From Lanius collurio (taxonomy: Eukaryota > Chordata > Aves > Passeriformes > Laniidae): a stretch of DNA of 64,000 nucleotides. The notes below the pieces were generated by a model that saw only the letters and a program-made list of their open reading frames with translations, ran no database searches and was not told the origin of the DNA. The position numbers were made by a program, and so were the translations under genes. This document shows positions 40,002-53,887 of the stretch, one piece after another (the first letter of the stretch is position 1; every line of letters begins with the position of its first letter). Location of the stretch: contig JACBWW010000002.1 in the NCBI GenBank assembly GCA_020086605.1, forward strand, positions 23,239,405 to 23,303,404, in the 5' to 3' direction.

Positions 40002-41641
40002 AATATATGCAATAAATTCCAATTTTTTTAATAGAAACCAAACATGAATTATTCCATCAAATTCTATGAATCTTCTGATTCTGGACAAGAACACCAATGT
40101 GGAAATATAAATTATTTCCTTATCTCCCCTTCATGATTACATAATTCTTAGAGCATATTTGACTGAGCCACTGGATACTTTGGTCAATCATTTTCAATAT
40201 TCTATTTCAGGAATTCCCTATCTGATATATTTGCCAGCACAATTTAGTATAAGAATTTATGAAGGGGAAGTGCATTTTGATCTAGTGTCTTCATGTTGTA
40301 TTCAGTTATATTTAGTCTGATTATAAATGAGAGAAATAATATATTAAAGCAAAAAATAGTATATGTCACTAATGCAGCCCTGGATAGAGCTGAGAGAAAC
40401 CTATTCATTGGTTCAGGCACCGAAAATTCCTCTGTTGGTGCTATAAATTTACTTGAATTTCTTGAGCAGTTGATTAAACATTTAGGTGTTTAATTTTCAT
40501 TGGAAACTGGAAAGGTTCGTAGAGCTCTTAAGTGCCTCTATTTCTACATATAAATTTATGAAGTTCTTTCAACTAGTACCAGCACTAACTTAGATTGTCT
40601 GTGTTGCAGTTTCTTATGAAACTGCTCATTGATCTTTGAGAGTTCCCTGTTTTTTAACATCTATACCATTTATTGGTAACATCTATTTATGATTTCTTGA
40701 ATGTTCATGAATATTTCTTAATATTCCGTCTTCTTTGCCTCTGTGCACTAGCATTCATAACTCTTTAAACCTTACTCATTTAAAAAAGTGCAGTCTTCTC
40801 TCAATAAATCTGTTCCTTGGATTCAAGTACTGCCAAAAGTGACCACAGAAATTGACTATTGAACTGAATAATTTCTGCAATGCCATCACTTTCTTTCCTG
40901 GTAAAAAGTGATCCAGAATTACTTTTCCCTGCTTAGTTTTTGTATTCTCTGTGTAATACATTTAAACAGAATTGTGTGAACTGGAAAACAGGGACGCTAT
41001 TTTAAGAAAATCTGAAGCATACATGAATGCGTATTTATCCAGCTTCATCTTTCTTTGCTGGGACAAAAATCTACTGTGCTTGTGTGTAAAATTTAGATAA
41101 CTGCTCAGTCAAATAACTAAAGACATAAACAGGTCTTCATGATAATATCTAAAAGATAAGTCAGCCCATGGAAATGCCTCTAGCAACCTTTCCACATTTT
41201 TTTTCCAGCTTAGGTTATAATGAAAACCTCTTTCTTAAGTCTTTTTCAGTCTTGTTTTTTCCTTCTCCCTCCGTCTGTATAGCAAGTCAGCCATGTACTA
41301 CTTTGTTATTGCTGAGAATTACTACTGCAGCTTTTGGATTAATTAACTTTTTTGTTAAACTTTTGTTAAAAGAAGTGGTCACATCTTGAGCTAAGAACTA
41401 TCTTTTTATTAGATGTCTCTAGGTAGAGTATTACATTTTAAAATATGAAAATAACATCATTTTGCTGAGTGTGTCCTTGAAACAGAGAAACAATAACTTG
41501 TGTCAGGGAGAACAAAAAAAGGTAATAAAAGTTACTAACTGCAATTTTATAAAAAAAGATATGAAAAAAACAGATGGGATACCTTATGTTGAAGTGTCTT
41601 GTTTCCAGTCTGAAATAATATTTTCCTTAGGCAATTCACAG
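40002..41641. other. Intronic, no recognised feature
   Basis: AT-rich sequence without a recognised gene or repeat. Confidence 0.65.
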
Positions 41642-41677
41642 AAAAAAAAAAAAAAAACAAAACAAAAAAACCAAACC
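41642..41677 (+). repeat. A/C-rich low-complexity tract
   Basis: A run of 16 A followed by AAAC-type units. It is the complement of the T/G tracts near 4.2 and 25.6 kb. Confidence 0.85.
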
Positions 41678-44343
41678 TGTGTAGAGGAGGGCTGGAACAG
41701 CAGGAATAAGTGCCTGAAAAGATCTGTGCAACAGACTCAACCTTTATGTCCCCAGATTGGATCATGAAAATGACCAGGAGATAATAAGCAATGTGTGTTG
41801 GTAGAGGGGTAGACGTATGTTGGTTAACTCTGGTCTGCTGCTTTACCTTCCTTCCCTTTCCTGAAGGAACTAGAGACAGGACACTCTGTGTTCAGCTCCA
41901 AGAGCTATTTAGACTTTGTTCTGAGACAGCTGCAGACTTTGTAGAGGTGTGCACGTAAGGAAGAATGGCCAAATCAGTTGATGTTATGCTAAAAGCAAAT
42001 GTCATTTATGGTGCTGTACGTCTGTGTGGTGACGGCAGCTGCACTTGGGTTGCTGTATGATCTGTGTGCAGAGAGGCATCCAGAACATGTCAGCTCATTC
42101 CTGGGCTGAAGTCCTGGATCCTCAACATAGGGATGCATTCCCATGCTGTGGACATGATAGATAACCTTTGAGCTAGAGGGAGGCCTGTGCCCAACTATGA
42201 CATTCAAAATGTCCTTTACAGCTTCTAAGGGCAGACACAAAGCTGACATTCCCTTACAGAATATTCTGAAATTCTGCCTTATTCCCTCTTGTATTCTCCT
42301 TTCAGTTCTTTCCTCCATCCCAGAGAGTGTTTGCATAAATTCCCCAAGCTCTCATATGAACTTTTGAAGCAGTGACCCGTAGCTCCAGGATTTACCAGGC
42401 TTGATTTGGAATTTCTGTATTATATTTTCATATATTATGCTTCAGCACAAGAGCTAGATTGTTATTTAAAAAAACCCCAAACCAAGAGGCCTTGCACCCT
42501 TTAATCTTCGAAGTTTGTTTTGTCTATTTAGTATTTATTAACTAATTATAGATTACCTTATAAGATGTCCTAAGTTTGGGGAAAGTCATTAAAAATATTT
42601 TAGAGTCTCACATGGTGGAACATTATGTCACAATTAGAAAACTAACAAACACTTGGCATAAAATATTAAGATGTCCAGCCATTATAACACAAAGTGCTGT
42701 CATTTGACTGTTTAGACTTTGTTCTGAGATGACTTCAGATAGTTCAGAAACAGATTTTAATTTTGTAACATTCGGCACTTTCCCATGATGGATTGAGCCA
42801 ACTGCATCTTGTCTCTTTTGTTTACTCTGGATATATGGACATATGACCATCTTAGCTGCTAATGAAGTTTGTGGTAATGACAATTTGTATGTTCATCTGT
42901 GTCCAATTCCATACAATCTGGTAACAGCTGAGGCCCTTTAAAAGGAACATCCTTCTAAATATGACCATCTAGCAAATAGAATAGCATGACTAATATATCT
43001 CAGATAATTACGATACAGCAAGTTCCAACTTTTTCTTACGTCTGGCAAAATATTTCAAATTATCTATTTTTTTCAGACCTCTGATTATAAAAAAAGAACT
43101 TGACATTTCCACTGTCTTAATCGCTTTTAATCACAAACAGGAATGTGTCCATCATAGCCATTCCCCTAGATGAGCTATGTTTTTGCTGTCCTTGATACAA
43201 GTATTAAAAACACCTTAGCCTGTCTGTTCCTATTAAGGGACAACTAAGTAAAAAGAAAAGAAATCATAATTTCTGCCAAGATGCATTTGTCTTGGAATAA
43301 AGAAAGAACAGAAGAATATACCTATAACCTGGTATGGATTAGAGGAAGAATAGATTTTATATCTTCTTATAAGTGGTCCACATGGTTTATGATATAGCCA
43401 TTTAATGACACAGCCAGACTCCTGAATGAAGCAGAGATCCTGTAGGGAGAAAAATTAATTTTTTAATATATTATGTCAATAATTAAGGCCTTTACTGGGT
43501 TTGAAAACTGAAAAAAACAATTGGAAATTGGTAACAGATTTGAAATCACTTACACATCGCAATACATCCCACAGACCTTTGCCACATCAAATAACAGAGT
43601 ACCCAGTGTTGCAGTATGTTACAATCATCCCTTGTCAAACTGAAGGAGGAAGTGAAGCACTTGGGAAGCACTTTGGCATCTAGTTTCATTTGTATTTTCT
43701 AACAACGGAGATTGTGGTTTCCGGGTTCCATTGTGGTTTAAAGAAAGATGTGCTCTTGTGGCCTTTAACTTTTTTATTTTCTTTGATCATGACTATTTCT
43801 CCTTTCTTTTTCAGTCTGACTTTGGCATCATTTTTCCATTTCTCTCATTTGGTATCTAGTCCCTGTCTACATGTGGAATCTCACCCTGTGGCCATTTGCC
43901 CAGGCTTTTTCTTCAAATCCCATTGTCCTTGTCTGACAATTTGTTTATTGAGCTTCATGTATCAATCATTAAGCTCTGACGCCTTTTCTCACATTCATAG
44001 TCCAATATCCTGTGCCAGTTACCGAGCTTTTGTACTATCATCACCCAGTTCATTATCATCAAAAGTATTTCTGTTGAGGTAAAAACATTACATTTTTCTT
44101 TAGTCTCATTCTTACAAGGATCTGAATTCTTTAAGATGAGATTTTTCCCTGAACATTGACCCTTATACAGAATTCTGCTTTAAAAGAAAAGGATTCCAGA
44201 TACTTGTAATATTATGTAGTATTATGAAATATGTGAACCAGAGCAAAGTAATAACTGATGCTGAGCAACTGCCACAATAAAACCCTCAGCCTATAGCACA
44301 TTTTCATTAAATCCTTTTGTATATTTTGTACCTCATCCCTGTG
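41678..44343. other. Intronic, no recognised feature
   Basis: AT-rich DNA. The 130-codon frame at 43690-44082 is hydrophobic and serine-rich, typical of translated T-rich intron, and shows no family motif. Confidence 0.65.
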
Positions 44344-44375
44344 AAAAAAAAAAAAAACAACAAAAACAAAACCCC
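44344..44375 (+). repeat. A/C-rich low-complexity tract
   Basis: A run of 14 A followed by CAACAAAAACAAAAC, ending in a C run. Same type as 41642-41677. Confidence 0.8.
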
Positions 44376-47099
44376 TCAAAAGAAATGTAAATTAATGTCT
44401 AATAGGAATTTGTTTATTAAGTTTTCACAGCAGGTAATGGGAATCTTCATTTTTGGTTTCTCCCTAGGTTCAGTAATTATCATTGCAAATTATATTAATG
44501 ACACATATTTATGATGCACATTTGTAGTGTATATTTTAAGGACTTTATATGTATTTGTAAGCTAGTGCCTCAAGATTGTTTGAAAAAATTGAGCTGAAAC
44601 AAAGCATGGCAAAAATTTGCTGAAGTGTTCTTCGTCAATTACTGTCCTCTGCATATCCATACATTAACATTCAAAATTTACAGAAATTTCACAAATTTTC
44701 TCCCTTAGAAAAAGATGTCATCATGCCTTTCAATATTGCAGAGCATATTTACCATGACAATTCTCATATACAAACTCAAGATACTATCAGTGGGATCTAC
44801 CATTCCATCTCTTTTGTATAAAATTAGAGACTGTCTTTCTAGTACTATTTTATAACACTAAAATCTTCTTAAGAATGAGGCATTGCAATTTTGAATCTTG
44901 CAGTAATTTAAGGATCATTATAAAACTGCATCATCTAAATTCTTAATGTGATTTGAAATTAAATATTATATGAAATAAGTTTTCCTTCATTTACTGTCAG
45001 CAGAAAAATGGAATAGTTTTTTACTGACTAATTGGCTTCTCTTCAAATTGAGTACAAAGTTATTAGTTTCTTAAAAGATTAGCATATTTACTTTCATGGC
45101 TTACATCTTCAAGACCTTTATTATTTGTTGCAAAACCTGCTACTGAGGCCATGAGAGGAGAAAATCAAAAGGAAGGACATTTTGAGTGATTTGCCTTAGG
45201 AGTAAATGGTGGAAAACTTTAGCTTGAGCCTTGACCTGATAGCTACTGGTAACTTCCAGATGAGAAAGCATCATATGTACGTTCTCTCCAGCCTCCAGTT
45301 AGCAAAATTTTGCCTCTTTTCATCAGGAACATGATGAAAATGTTAAACGTGCATTTGTCATACGTAAGTGTTCTCTAAAGAGGATTTTTCCATCCTTTGC
45401 ATTACTAACACCTCATGTGGGAAGCAAAGTCTTTACCAAATCTGCCAACCTATCTTGTAGGCATCATGTCAGATATAAAAATATTTTAAAAAATCCAAAA
45501 ACCCAACAAAACACTGGGGATAAATATAAAGAGCATAATGGAAAGAGTCCTTACACAGTGCTGGCTCTAAGAGATAAATTATCTGCTCCCCTGTCTGATG
45601 GTGATTTTCTAATCCTCAAACACATCCCCCTCAACCTCCCTGCACCTTGATACAAGGCAGTTACATAGAAATAAAACATAAAATCTTGGATGAAAAATTA
45701 AAGCTTTTATCTTATGTTATACTTGGCATTTTTATCAGACATTTCCTTAGTACTTAAGAGCAAATAACCATTCTTCCATCACCTTCTGTGTACCATTCAT
45801 GACTATATAGCTTGCTCTCTTTCTCTCTGTATTCTGTTACCACCAAAATCAACACTGACAAATCAGCAGCTTGTCTCCAGCATTCTCCTAAAACACTACA
45901 ATGCTGCCACTTACATTCTGAGTAGGATTAAGTCAAAACATGTTCCTAAACCCCAGCAGTTTCTGTGCCTAATGGTTGAGTCCTCCTGCCTATCTTCATC
46001 TGTGCTCACATAAATTGCCCATGTGAGAAGGCATCATGAGAAGGTGGGGATCTGTGATGATCCTGGTACTGGGGTTGTTTCCCCTATGATTCAACTTAAC
46101 ACTTTCCTGTCATGAAATTTTTCTCATTAGCAGCCTAGGAGCTGAGAACCTGCTTGGAGCACCTTAGGTGTAGTCTGTCTCTACAGCTAAAAATTTCATT
46201 TATGAATTTATCTAAATGAAGCTCTTTGTCTCCTTAGTTCTCCTGTGTCTGGAATATTCAAGACAAGATTCTTCCTGTGAGTAGCAGGAACAGCCTGGTG
46301 CATACTTCCAAAGCAAACACATGCATAGCACTTGTGGGGGGAGCACAAGGCTCCAGTGATTTGCCCAAGAATTTAATTTCATTTGTAACTATCTTCCCTT
46401 TTCTCTTATGGTGGTTTTATTTATGTTTATTGTGGTTTTTTTTCCCCTGAGGAGTCAAAAATGGGAATTTTGCAGCCTCTTTGTCTCTCCTATGGAAATT
46501 GTTATATATTCACCCTTCTTTCACTGCAGCAGCTCACTCTTTTCTGGAGCTCTGTCCGTGTGCATTGGCCTCAGTATGCTGAGACTTTCAGAATGACATT
46601 TATTTGTACAAACTGAGGATTTTGTTCAGATATCTTGAAACTTTAGTTGCTGTCCAGCTTTAGCAGCAGAAAACAAATGGTATTTGTTCACAGTGTTTTC
46701 TTCTGTCAGTCATAGGTGATGTTTAAAATGAGTCTTCAGACTGAATAGCTCTCAATGCATTTTGGGTTTAAGGAGATCAAGCACGTCTTGTGGGCCAAGT
46801 TTTATGGACGTGGAGTATTTGCTAGATTTAATTAATTGTCAATTAACAAAAACTCCTGAATTCAGAGTTGGGTATTGAGTCAAAAAGGAAAACATAAATA
46901 AAAACCTTGTCTTTCCCTTCCTAATCTGAAGCCCCCTTGTTTTCACTGCTGGTTGTTGTGGTCAGTCCCTCACAGTCTGGTTGGTGAGGTAATGGGCAGC
47001 ACAGGTGTTTGGAGTAAAGTACGTCATGGTTTCTGTCTGGCACTCCTTTTTGGTTTTCCTTTATTCTTTATGTCCCTGCCTGGCAAGGTTCACCTGTGA
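44376..47099. other. Intronic, no recognised feature
   Basis: AT-rich unique-looking sequence with no recognised element. Confidence 0.65.
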
Positions 47100-47570
47100 G
47101 TTTCAGTCCTTCAAAGGTGTTTCTCCACAGTGAGTGGTGCTCATGGGCTGCAGTCCTTCAGGGATCTGCACCTTGGCACAGCTTGCCCTTGTGGGCTGAA
47201 GTTCCCTACAAATAACCCCTTTTGGCATGGGCACTTTCCTTCAAAGAATGCCTCTGGCCGTGTTTGCTCCGCAGCACCTTCGGCAGCACATCTCCCTGTG
47301 TCTCCTCAGTCACCCACCTCCAGCCATCAGTCTCTGTGTGCATCTTCTTCACCCTGATGCCTGCAGGTATTTTCTCAGTAGGCTGGAGCTGGGGTGCTGC
47401 CAGCTAACCTGCCTGCCGTTTTGGCACTCTGTGTGCTGCTGTCACCCAGTCCAAAGGTGTCTGGGCTTGGCTGTGACTGGCATGTGGCAGGTCATGGCCT
47501 CTCCCTGCACACCTCCCACTGCAGACCTCAGTCTGGGGGCTGAAAGCCCGAGCTCTGTGTTATATTCGCA
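47100..47570 (-). mobile_element. Probable degenerate LTR, minus strand
   Basis: This GC-rich block carries a series of words in the same order as the minus-strand LTR at 28751-29278. GGGCTGCAGTCCTTCAGGG lies near 47146, then CTTCTTCACC...GCCTGCAGG...TTTTCTCA near 47345-47378, then GGGCTTGGC...GACTGGCAT near 47462-47482. Spacing and intervening sequence differ, so it would be an older or different subfamily member. Its open frames (to 119 codons) have no protein identity. The ends are not defined. Confidence 0.5.
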
Positions 47571-50500
47571 TTTTGATATTGGATAGTCTCTTGATCTCAA
47601 TGGACGTGTCAGGACTGTATCTGGAAGTCAAGTTCTCTGCTAAATCTGCATTTTCTCTGTTTAGAAATATTTGGAAATGAAAGAATTCCTTGTAAAAAGG
47701 AGTATTTGTACATTCATGTAGATGTGCACTTTTGTTTCCTTACTTTGTCACTATCAGACACATGTATTTCTACTGTTTGGAGCTCTGCAGGGTCATGATA
47801 TATCCTTCACACTTACTTTTTATTTCCTGATTGATGGAGATGCAGCCACAGTCATGTGTAAAATGATATTCATGTACCTTCTGCCAAGAAAGGAAAAAAA
47901 AACCAAAATAACAAAGGAGAGAGAGAACTTTCTCTGATAAGACTGAAATCAGAACAAGATTGCTTTTGATAAAAGATTGATGAAGAGGCATTCACTGCTT
48001 GCAGGAGAAAACATTTGTGGAAACAATTGATAGTGGAAGCTTTTGATAAGACATGCAAAAAAATTTTCATTTTAATATTTATCACTTGTTCTGAAATAGA
48101 TAGGCAGCTTCTGCATGATGAGGTCATGAAATACGAGATTGGTTCAGGCAAATTCATTACTTCTTTTTCTGTTTTTGATATTAGTTTGCCTCTTCTCAGC
48201 TTTATATAATGTATTTTTTCTGTCATCTTTTATAAAATACTTGGGTGCCCATCTGCTATGAAAGTAGGTATAAAAATATTTTTCAGAGCAAAGAGGGCCT
48301 AAGTTAACACACTAAGAGCCAGTATTTGTAAACCATATTAGAGATAAGCTCGGTAAGATCAATCCTCTTCTATGGATTTGTGTTAAATTACATTGACTGG
48401 TGCTAGGGCAGTCTGCCCTATTTAGTTTGGCTTTTTAAATCCATTAAATAGACCTTAAGGGTTTAAATCAATAAAAGAAATTACTTATACAGGTATTCTG
48501 CAATATTATTGTAGAATTCTTGTTTCATGTGGGACTTGATTTTATGCCTAATTTAAACAAAGAGAAAAATAAATACAAAATGCAAGAGCAGGAAAAGAAA
48601 AGGGTTCCATGAAGCAGAGGAGCATCATCCATTAAAACTGCACCACACTGTACTACAGTTTGGTCTAGACACTAGCTGTGCAGATGCTGCCACTCTTCTT
48701 AGCAGGTTTTTTTTTTTTTTCTTATTTCTCCTAGCACATTGCAGGGCTGCTACAATAATCAAAGGCTTGAGGTCAGATCAGAAGAGCAGCTGTGGAAAGG
48801 ATTGTGAGTCATATACAATTGCTAGTACCAGAGAAAACTTCTCTAGAAGAGAAGAAAATACTTGAAATGCTTGAAAATACTTGAACTGTTGCTGTGAGAG
48901 AGAAAATCAGGGAATGACATGATAAGCATATCTGAAATAACGGCTATAAAGTGACTAGATATTTGAAATTTTCATTCATCTGGTTTTTTGTGTGTGATGT
49001 AATGGGAGTTATATTGTATGAGTACTTGTGGTTTGAGCACAAATGTCATTACAGCTACCGTGTTGACAGCCCCATTGGGAATTAAGGCAGTGGATTTCCT
49101 TGAAGTTTTCCATTTATGTTACAAAACTGTGTATCTGTGTACCAGTAATAAAAATATCTAGAAAGACTAGTAATTTAATGGATCCTAATGCTTATTTTAG
49201 GTATAAGATTTTGCTGTAACCGCTTTCTGCAGTTTCTTATAAATTCCCTTAAAATTACTGATGATGGGTGAGATGGAGACCCTTTTGAGTCATTCACTGT
49301 AGCTATTCCTCTTTCTTGTTATCAAATTACTTTTATGGACCACACCAGTTCTTTAACTGAGCTGTGTGTTGTAATCCTCCTATTCCTTCCTGCCCCAAAA
49401 TTCTTCCCACCAAAATATAACATTTTAGTGTTCTTTAAAACTACAAAGATCACCATTAACTAATAAGAAGAAAACTAAAAAGTATCTTTTCTTACAATTA
49501 AAAGGATTGTAGAGTGAAAGTTGTTGCACTTCATGGAGGAAGGCATTTGAGGATTCTGTTTTGCAGCTCAGAGGGAAAAGACATCTCACAGGATGTTAGG
49601 AATTTATGAAAGTAATTAGATTAAATATTAGCTTGGAAAACTAAGCAAATGTCCTGAGTGAAAGAAAGAACTGCCCATGGGCTTCAAGCATTTGCATATG
49701 TTCATTTAGAGAAAGCTTCAAGTGTAACTTAAATACGTATAACTATGTTTTCATCTCTATCAGTCACTGATTTGTGCAACTTGTAGAGCACAGAATAAAA
49801 TTAGCTTTTTCTTTTAATAATGACAAGGGAGTTGCTTCATTTTGTCTTTGTGGGTGCCTCTATGGTGTCTCCATCAGTGGTGCACTGGTGTTTGTCTTAA
49901 GCCAAGCTCAATCTGCTCTCTGTGCATTTTTCTTCTGCACACATCCTGGGCACCAGAGGCCGGCAGAAGATTGCTCATCCCACAAGGTCTCTGTGGCACC
50001 ACAGCTCCTGAAACACTGATGTGTTACGATTAGTGCACTGAATGGAAGCTTTTTAAGGATTTAGTATGTGATTTGGAAAATATACCTTTTAATAATTTCT
50101 TCTTTGTTTGTTCCTTTTGTTTACCCCTGGTTAGGTGAGGGGGTTGTCATTGATCATTGCTGTCAGAAAATGCCAGCACAGATTTACAAGTGTAGCATTC
50201 CCATCTTTAAGATCACTAAACTCCTGCAGTAGAACCTGTATCATTTTTCAGGACTTTTGGGTTTTATAAACGAAGCTTTATGGTGCAAAATTCCACAGTT
50301 TTTATGACTGCCTTGTGGCTGTATCTTTAAAGGTGATAAATAGCAACAACGAGTGCCCTGAGGCAGTTTGCATTCATGGGTGGGAGTGTGCAGCTTGATG
50401 GAACTTGAATGCACAGCTCAGGTGCTGCATCTCCAGAAACAACTAAAATAGTGCTAAAATCTGAAGAGATGAAGCTTGAGCCCAGCAAAGGAATCTCTCA

Positions 50501-53450
50501 TCTTGCTTGTTTTGCGGGAAATCCCTCTATCTAGAAAGCAACATTGAACTGGCAGAGCCTTGGGACAACCAGCATCCAAAACCTAAGCAAGGATCTTAAT
50601 TATTTGCAGATAACATTGCAAACTTTGGCCCAGTTTGTTTCTCTCTCCTCAGTTACAGGACAAGTGAGAGGAGTAAAAGAAAAAGTATAAGTAAAGGAAT
50701 TGCTGGTTGAAATTTACCTAAAGGCATGAAAGCCCTGGATGCTCTGAAGAACTGTGACTAGAACCCAAGCAAAATATTTTTTATGCTTAAAAAATACATA
50801 TTTCCAAACATTTTAGATATAGAAAAAGAAATAATGCATTGAAATTTGCACATTTCTAGCTGCTCTCCCTTGTGTTTAACTTACAGAAGTATACCAGCCT
50901 TGAATAAGGAAAATTCCTTCACTTGGCAGAAAAACAGAGTTGTTCTCAGATCTGTGGCCCTCCACTCAAACCACCCCATCACTGTTTCCCCTGCATCTTT
51001 TGTGTTTTCAATTCCAGTGGTAGCTTATTTGAAGAAAGGATAATTTATTCTATACTTGTAAGGGTTTCAGTTTTATATCCTGTTAATTGCAGCCAGCCAA
51101 ATTTAGCATTATTCAAGTGGACACTGATAAAAGCATGCAAATACAAGCTCCACATCACTCTCAACTGTGTGCCTCTAAACACACACGTGCTTGCCATTGA
51201 ATTAATTTCAGAGCTTTTCTCATTCAAGGAAAAAAGGATGAAAACAAAAGAAAGTAAAAAAAAGAAACACAACTGTGTTTTGTCATTGGCATGAATGTTC
51301 TCAGTCCCTTTTTGTGTGACCAAAGAGCTTTAGGGAGATGAATTTTAGCATCTGTACTACAAATTACAGTGTTGATCCTTGCAGAGATAGGATGAGCATC
51401 ACCTTTTACTTCTCAGTAAAGTGAAAATTCCAGGACTGTTAAAGCTGGTCCCTGGCTGAAGTCAGAAAATGTTCTCATACCATAAAACAATAATTAACAC
51501 AAAGAGGTGCTGTGAGGGTAAGGGGAGCATCTTGTCTATTGGAGTATGCATCCCACTCTGATAAAAAGCATGCTAAAAGGGATGATGTTGTGTGACTTGA
51601 CATTTCCTGTCACAAAGAGCTAGAAGCTGTGCTGGTAGTCTCTCTGCTTTCTCTTACCAAACTGTGACAGTCATTGGCTTTGTCTTAGATTTTTTTTTTT
51701 CTTGTCTTTATTGTGTGGCTGAATTACCTTTTTTCTGGTTTTAAAATGTGTCTGTACTGTACTGCTTGTTCATCTTTAAGACAGAGATGATTTACAAGTC
51801 CAGGCTTACAAAGCTTAATTCCCATTGCTAAGGGAAGTTCACAGGAGTTTATATGCTTTCTTGGCACAGCTGTTAACAAGACATTTGTTTTTAAAATAAT
51901 AGATTTTTTTAATTGATTTTTAGTGGAGCTAGGCAGGCGAACTAGGTCTGATTCTCTGGGGAAATCACTGTAGTGGTTTTACCTGATACACCAGTAGAAA
52001 GTTAACAGTTGTAAAACCTGTTGCATCTTCACGCTGTAGGAAAAAAAATGGTCAACTAATCTTTTAAACAGAAGTGGTTTCGTTTTGAAGAGAGGACAGC
52101 ATACAATTGCTGATCTTCTTTTAGTCATTCCATTGTACTTTTTTGTGTTTCCTTTACTCTCTGTAAACATTACAAAAGTATGTAACTGGACAGCACTTGT
52201 GGCTGTTTTAATATACCTTAAATCAGCAGTAGCACACCCCATCAGATAATCTGAAATGTGTCTGCTGATGCCTTTGATGAGAGCTCAATATCAGAAATTT
52301 GTGTGTTTGGACGAGTGTCTTAGTTTGAAACAGGAGTCAGCTTTTGAAATGGATCTCCCCATCATCCCCATTTACAATGCTGTGGCTTGAATAGTGGGGC
52401 ATTATCAGAGCAAATAAAGGAGATGCCTTTTGATTGAAACTAAACAGGGAGATGTGTTTCAGAACTTCACATATTAGAGTTGCAAAAGAGAGCCAAGATT
52501 GGAGGTAGTCTAAACTCAAAACATCGCCAAGCTTCCCCAAAACCTTAGCCCCCAAACTGCACAGTGTGGATGTCAGGTCCTTGACACAAACCATTTTGCT
52601 GTGGAGAGCTGCTTCTTTTGGTCTGCAGTACTTGGTAGTGCAAATCAGGCTGCTTGCTTGCTTGTTTACTCAGACAAGCCTGACAGACTTTTGAGAAATC
52701 TACATCTCTGTAAAACTTAAGAGTTTTGAAACCTTGGCACTTCTCAATTTTACAGCACTTCTTTTCTCTCCCTGAATGTTGCTCATAGACATACTTCCTG
52801 CGTGTGTTTTCAGAATGTGAATCTTGATCTGAATCCAAATTGAACCATTTCTCATTCACATGGAAAGATCTTAATATTCCAGATTTTTAGCAAAGAGTTT
52901 GAACTTATATGTGACATGCCTATGATATGACATGTAAACTGAATGTATGCAGAAGAGAGAATGCCATGATAAAAAAATATTCAAAATAATTTTCAGCAAT
53001 CTGTTTGTCTTAATAATCTATGCTTGTCTAATTAAATACCAGTTCTAAACCTCTCTGTCATAGTTTGATTCTGTGTCACTGAAGATTTCTATCTTAGAAT
53101 TGAATTGCCTCAGGGGGAAATTGAACATTTTTTCCCAGGTATGGGTAAAAGTACACTCTTAAAGCAGTTTTCTTTATCTTTTTAATTCTTTTGTTGTGAT
53201 GTTCAAAAACATCTTTCATCTGTGACTCAACAAGCTGTTCCCACCTCCCTTTTATAATGTATGTTTCATATATACATTCGTTATTTAGCAGAATTGGTCT
53301 GGATTTATTATAGTCATGTTTTCTATATATGCTAGACATTTTTTTAAAAAAAACACATTACTTAAACGCATAAAAAGGATCTTTTCATACAAATATCAAT
53401 TTTAAATTATTTATCCTATATTTTCATAGCATTCACCTTGTTTGTAGTAG
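47571..53450. other. Intronic, no recognised feature
   Basis: AT-rich, with a T-run at 48707-48720 and another near 51690. No exon, RNA gene or transposon is recognised. Confidence 0.65.
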
Positions 53451-53886
53451 TGTGATAACGTGGTTTCAGCTGGAATAGAGTTAATTTTCTTCCCAGAAGC
53501 TGGTACAGTGCTGTGTTTTGGATTTAGGATGAGAATAACATTAACACACTGATATTTTAGTTCTTGCTAAGCAGTGTTTACACAGAGGCAAGGGCTTTTC
53601 AGCTTTTCACCCCACCCCAGCAGCAAGCAGGCTGTGGGGGCAGAAGAAGTTGTGAGGAGATCTAGCCAGGAGAGCTGACCCCAACTGACAAAAAGGATAT
53701 TCCCCACTATATGGCCTCTTACATCTATCAGTATATGAACCATGGGGAAAGCTGGCCAAGGGCTGCAGTTCAGCAGCTGAGCTGCATCTGTTGGTGGGTG
53801 GTGAGCAGTTGTGGTGAGCAGCACTTGACTTATTATTATTGGGGTTTTTTCTTCTTTCTTTTCTGTCCTAGTACACTGTCTTTATC
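53451..53886 (+). mobile_element. ERVL-type LTR, 3'-truncated
   Basis: It starts TGTGATAACGTGGTTTCAGC and continues through AGCTGGTACAGTGCTGTG, AACACACTGATATTTTAG, AAGCAGTG, AGCTTTTCACCCCA, AGCTGACCCCAACTG and GATATTCC, ending TGTCCTAGTACACTGTCTTT. I recognise this as a common bird LTR group associated with ERVL elements (from memory, not by search). The TATA region reads TATATGAAC at about 53732-53740, apparently a damaged TATA box. The terminal U5-like part is missing: similarity stops at TTTATC, directly before the N at 53887. No internal retroviral genes are nearby. Confidence 0.82.
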
Positions 53887-53887
53887 N
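53887..53887. other. Single ambiguous base (N)
   Basis: The only non-ACGT character noticed in the window. It sits exactly where similarity to the LTR ends, so a sequencing ambiguity or a closed assembly gap that removed the LTR's 3' end is possible. Confidence 0.95.

Noticed and set aside
43690..44082. 130-codon hydrophobic frame as a membrane protein
   Set aside because: Phe/Ser/Leu-rich composition comes from T-rich DNA. There is no family motif, promoter or splice context.
47130..47586. Frames up to 119 codons as a gene fragment
   Set aside because: The block fits a degenerate LTR better; the frames overlap and lack recognisable protein features.
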